Below, one piece after another: positions 62,160 to 64,000 of a DNA stretch of 64,000 nt (positions within the stretch are counted from its first letter, which is position 1; every line of letters begins with the position of its first letter). Under the pieces are notes generated by a model that was not told where the DNA came from, searched no databases, and was given only the letters and a program-made list of their open reading frames with translations. The DNA is from JBIQKZ01 sp044464765 (GTDB taxonomy: Bacteria; Pseudomonadota; Gammaproteobacteria; Burkholderiales; Burkholderiaceae_B), in NCBI GenBank assembly GCA_044464765.1, contig JBIQKZ010000004.1, positions 124,001-188,000 on the forward strand. The letters run 5' to 3'. The position numbers and the translations under genes are program-made.

Positions 62160-62767
62160 CAAGCTATCCGTTGGACTTTACTCTCAAGGGTTCAAGATCG
62201 TACATTCATGGACCGGATATTTTTAATGCCTGTATAGCCGTACTTGGCAAACAGGGCATTCATGAAACTACAACTATCGACTTTACGCTTCAGAAAACCA
62301 CCGGATCAAATCTCATCGCCGTAGTTAGCGATGAAGCTCCGGACGCAAGCAATCCATTGTCCATCGGTAACCTGAAATGCCAAACACCTGGGGGTAAGAG
62401 CTATGGGATTACTCTGATACAAGGCACCACACTGCCGCAAGCACGTATGCTGTACGACGAATCATGGATTGCAGGGCAGTGCAACATTAACTTGGAGCAC
62501 CGTCACATAACCCTCCCCAAAGCGGACACGGACTATAGCCACATAGAAGTGATCATATCCATGACCAAGGCTTTACACTTAAATCTTTTCCCTGATTTAA
62601 AGCGCAGATGGGTGTTCTGTCGCTGGAGTGGGCCATATTGGCCGCTGAGTGATCGGTTGGACGGCTTAAGCCTGCAACTAAAGCAAGCGGTGGGAACACG
62701 ACTAACTCGAACAGAAGCAACCCTTCAAAACGAAGTAGTGGGTAATATCTATTTCAGTGCCAGGTAA
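62156..62767 (+). CDS. Unknown protein of the acyl-modification operon
   Basis: 203 residues; I do not recognise the family. It starts MTSYPLDFTLKGSRSYIHGP, has no signal peptide or membrane helix, is rich in beta-strand-like alternation, and contains the aromatic WVFCRWSGPYWPLSD near residue 152. Its start overlaps the stop of the LpxD-like gene and it ends five bases before the ketoacyl synthase gene, so it surely belongs to the same pathway. A hydroxyacyl dehydratase-like role would fit the gap in the gene set, but there is no motif to support it. Confidence 0.75.
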   Translation: MTSYPLDFTLKGSRSYIHGPDIFNACIAVLGKQGIHETTTIDFTLQKTTGSNLIAVVSDEAPDASNPLSIGNLKCQTPGGKSYGITLIQGTTLPQARMLYDESWIAGQCNINLEHRHITLPKADTDYSHIEVIISMTKALHLNLFPDLKRRWVFCRWSGPYWPLSDRLDGLSLQLKQAVGTRLTRTEATLQNEVVGNIYFSAR

Positions 62768-62772
62768 GCAAG

Positions 62773-63696
62773 ATGATCGGAATTGAAAGTATCGGCACCT
62801 ATTTGCCGCCAGATCGCCTAGACAATGTAAAACGTGCGTCCGATCTAGGCGCTACCCCTCAACAGGTAGAAGACAGGATAGGCTTTCGCAAAGCTGCCCA
62901 AATGGCAAAAGGTGACAGCGCTCTTTCGTTGGCCACAGGCGCCATTAATAAGCTATCGGAACAGCAAGCCCTGGATCTATCTTCTATTCAAGTTTTGGTC
63001 GCCGTTACCCAAAACCCTGACCGCAATATCCCCCATCTATCCGCAGAGATTCACGGTGCAATGGAGCTTCCCGAAAGTTGTGCCTGCTTTGATATCGGAC
63101 TCGGCTGCTCAGGTTACGTTTACGCGCTGTCTATCATCAAAGCGTTCATGGAAACGAATGGGTTCAGCAGAGGGCTACTGATCACTGCTGACCCATATTC
63201 TAAAATAGTTAACCAAAGCGACAAAAACACAGCACTTATTTTTGGCGATGGGGCAACAGCAACCTTGATCTCCGACAACCCTATTTTCGAACCAGGTAGC
63301 TTCCTCTTTGGAACACGGGGAGCAGACGCTGACAAGCTGGTGTGTAATGATGCCACCCTATTTATGAACGGTCGTGCCGTATTCAATTTCGCCGTCAAAC
63401 AGATTCCAAACGAAATCAACATGCTCGTCCAAAAGAATGGCTTATCTTTGGATAAAGTAGATAGCTTTATATTACATCAAGGCAGTCGATATATTGTTGA
63501 AACAATCGCCGACCGTTTGCATGTGAGCAGGGATAAAGTGCCCTTCCTATCTGCAGAGTATGGCAACACGGTCTCGTCGTCCATTCCCATGGTATTGGCT
63601 GACGTCATGCAAGACTCAGCAAAAAGAACCATAGTTCTTTCAGGATTTGGTGTTGGGCTGTCATGGGCAAGTACGATCATTAAAAGAAGGATATAG
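62773..63696 (+). CDS. 3-oxoacyl-ACP synthase III-like (thiolase-fold) enzyme
   Basis: 307 residues. Catalytic triad of the KAS III fold is present: Cys in FDIGLGCSGYVYAL near residue 113, His in FILHQGSRYIVE near residue 235, Asn in AEYGNTVSSSIP near 265. The HQGS form instead of the usual HQAN sets it apart from housekeeping FabH. Such enzymes join an acyl-CoA and malonyl-ACP. With the ACP gene four bases downstream it probably makes a short 3-oxoacyl-ACP for transfer to a sugar. Confidence 0.87.
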   Translation: MIGIESIGTYLPPDRLDNVKRASDLGATPQQVEDRIGFRKAAQMAKGDSALSLATGAINKLSEQQALDLSSIQVLVAVTQNPDRNIPHLSAEIHGAMELPESCACFDIGLGCSGYVYALSIIKAFMETNGFSRGLLITADPYSKIVNQSDKNTALIFGDGATATLISDNPIFEPGSFLFGTRGADADKLVCNDATLFMNGRAVFNFAVKQIPNEINMLVQKNGLSLDKVDSFILHQGSRYIVETIADRLHVSRDKVPFLSAEYGNTVSSSIPMVLADVMQDSAKRTIVLSGFGVGLSWASTIIKRRI

Positions 63697-63699
63697 TCA

Positions 63700-63936
63700 A
63701 TGCATGTAAAACGAGAAGACGTCATTCAGGCGATACACGAGGCCAAAGTTGTAGCCAATCCTGATAATTTAAGGGACGATGTGAAGTTAGTGGATCAGGG
63801 TCTCGACTCGCTGGGATTTTTGAATGTTATTTTGATACTGGATGAAAAATACGGCCTAGAAACTCCCGATAACGACATTGATGAACTCACCACTATTAAC
63901 GCCATAGTTCTATACCTTAATGACCGTCTCAAGTAG
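63700..63936 (+). CDS. Acyl carrier protein
   Basis: 78 residues, four-helix ACP pattern. LVDQGLDSLGFLNVILILD carries the Ser (near residue 38) that takes phosphopantetheine in a DSL motif. The chain is acidic as expected. Position directly after the ketoacyl synthase gene makes it a dedicated carrier rather than the fatty-acid AcpP. Confidence 0.88.
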   Translation: MHVKREDVIQAIHEAKVVANPDNLRDDVKLVDQGLDSLGFLNVILILDEKYGLETPDNDIDELTTINAIVLYLNDRLK

Positions 63937-63941
63937 AGCAT

Positions 63942-64000
63942 TTAGAAGTATGCGCCATCTTGAACAATAAACCCACTGACCTCTTCGAAGCATCTTCCCG
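63942..64000 (-). CDS. Partial gene, tail of a probable short-chain dehydrogenase/reductase
   Basis: Only the last 18 codons are visible, ending CFEEVSGFIVQDGAYF and a TAA at 63944-63942. The block (S/T)GxxxxxDGG(Y/x) followed by a very short tail is the usual C-terminus of FabG-like reductases. Its stop lies five bases from the ACP stop (convergent). If confirmed it would be the 3-oxoacyl-ACP reductase of the acyl pathway, but 18 residues are little evidence. Confidence 0.45.
   Translation of the reverse strand, partial: GRCFEEVSGFIVQDGAYF

Noticed and set aside
1..64000. tRNA, rRNA, CRISPR array, prophage or integrase attachment site
   Set aside because: I looked for these on both strands by eye and saw no supporting pattern.

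Overview
The window looks like a chromosome segment of a betaproteobacterium of the order Burkholderiales, most probably Alcaligenaceae (the Bordetella/Achromobacter/Pusillimonas group). The reasons are the many Liv-type and SsuABC/TauABC-type uptake systems, the aromatic-catabolic clusters, and an O-antigen locus whose wlbA-wlbB-wlbC block and dehydratase/aminotransferase/sugar-transferase block recall the Bordetella wlb locus. This assignment is inference from gene content. I found no rRNA, tRNA, CRISPR array or intact insertion sequence.

Left part (1-10.3 kb). An autotransporter gene runs off the left edge and is followed by ppc (PEP carboxylase). Next is a small catabolic operon (Rieske oxygenase, glutathione S-transferase, periplasmic binding protein) enclosed by two closely related IclR regulators. 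A PD-(D/E)XK protein of the Rpn/DUF4351 kind closes this part.

Catabolic part (10.5-34.1 kb). Three modules follow. (a) 10.6-16.9 kb: FAH-family hydrolase, VOC protein and [2Fe-2S] flavoreductase, with a LysR regulator, a crotonase, a thiol-dioxygenase-like cupin and a class III CoA-transferase. (b) 17.1-25.3 kb: a TetR regulator and an eight-gene operon of cupin, TPP-dependent E1 alpha and beta subunits and a complete branched-chain-type ABC importer, with a near-consensus promoter and an adjoining palindromic operator. (c) 25.7-33.2 kb: a phthalate-like aromatic acid module (4,5-dihydroxyphthalate decarboxylase-like protein, ABC importer with two different permeases, LigB-type extradiol dioxygenase, Rieske oxygenase, alpha/beta hydrolase), divergent from an IclR regulator over a perfect palindrome. 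A truncated TRAP-transporter tail and a PIN/Phd toxin-antitoxin pair mark a recombination scar at 34.1-34.9 kb. Next to it lies a galE gene whose 3' end has been replaced by, or fused to, the tail of an Rpn/DUF4351 gene.

Surface polysaccharide part (36.4-64 kb). It contains an O-antigen ligase, a GT9 transferase and a Wzz chain-length regulator. On the minus strand follows a long locus: wlbA, wlbB, wlbC, an AsnB-type amidotransferase, wzx flippase, a glycosyltransferase, wzy polymerase, an acetyltransferase, fnlA-fnlB-fnlC (UDP-L-FucNAc synthesis), a glycosyltransferase, GNAT, aminotransferase, initiating sugar transferase and a membrane-bound 4,6-dehydratase. A MarR-like EPS-associated regulator sits at its head. 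The right end carries a GT-C membrane protein and, divergently, a translationally coupled operon: GtrB-like transferase, LpxD-like acyltransferase, unknown protein, ketoacyl synthase III-like enzyme and a private acyl carrier protein. A reductase-like gene tail converges on it at the right edge. This last group looks like a dedicated pathway that builds an acyl group and places it on a polysaccharide sugar; it is the best candidate here for an undescribed system. Base composition becomes visibly more AT-rich from about 42 kb to the right edge, as is usual for exchanged O-antigen genes.
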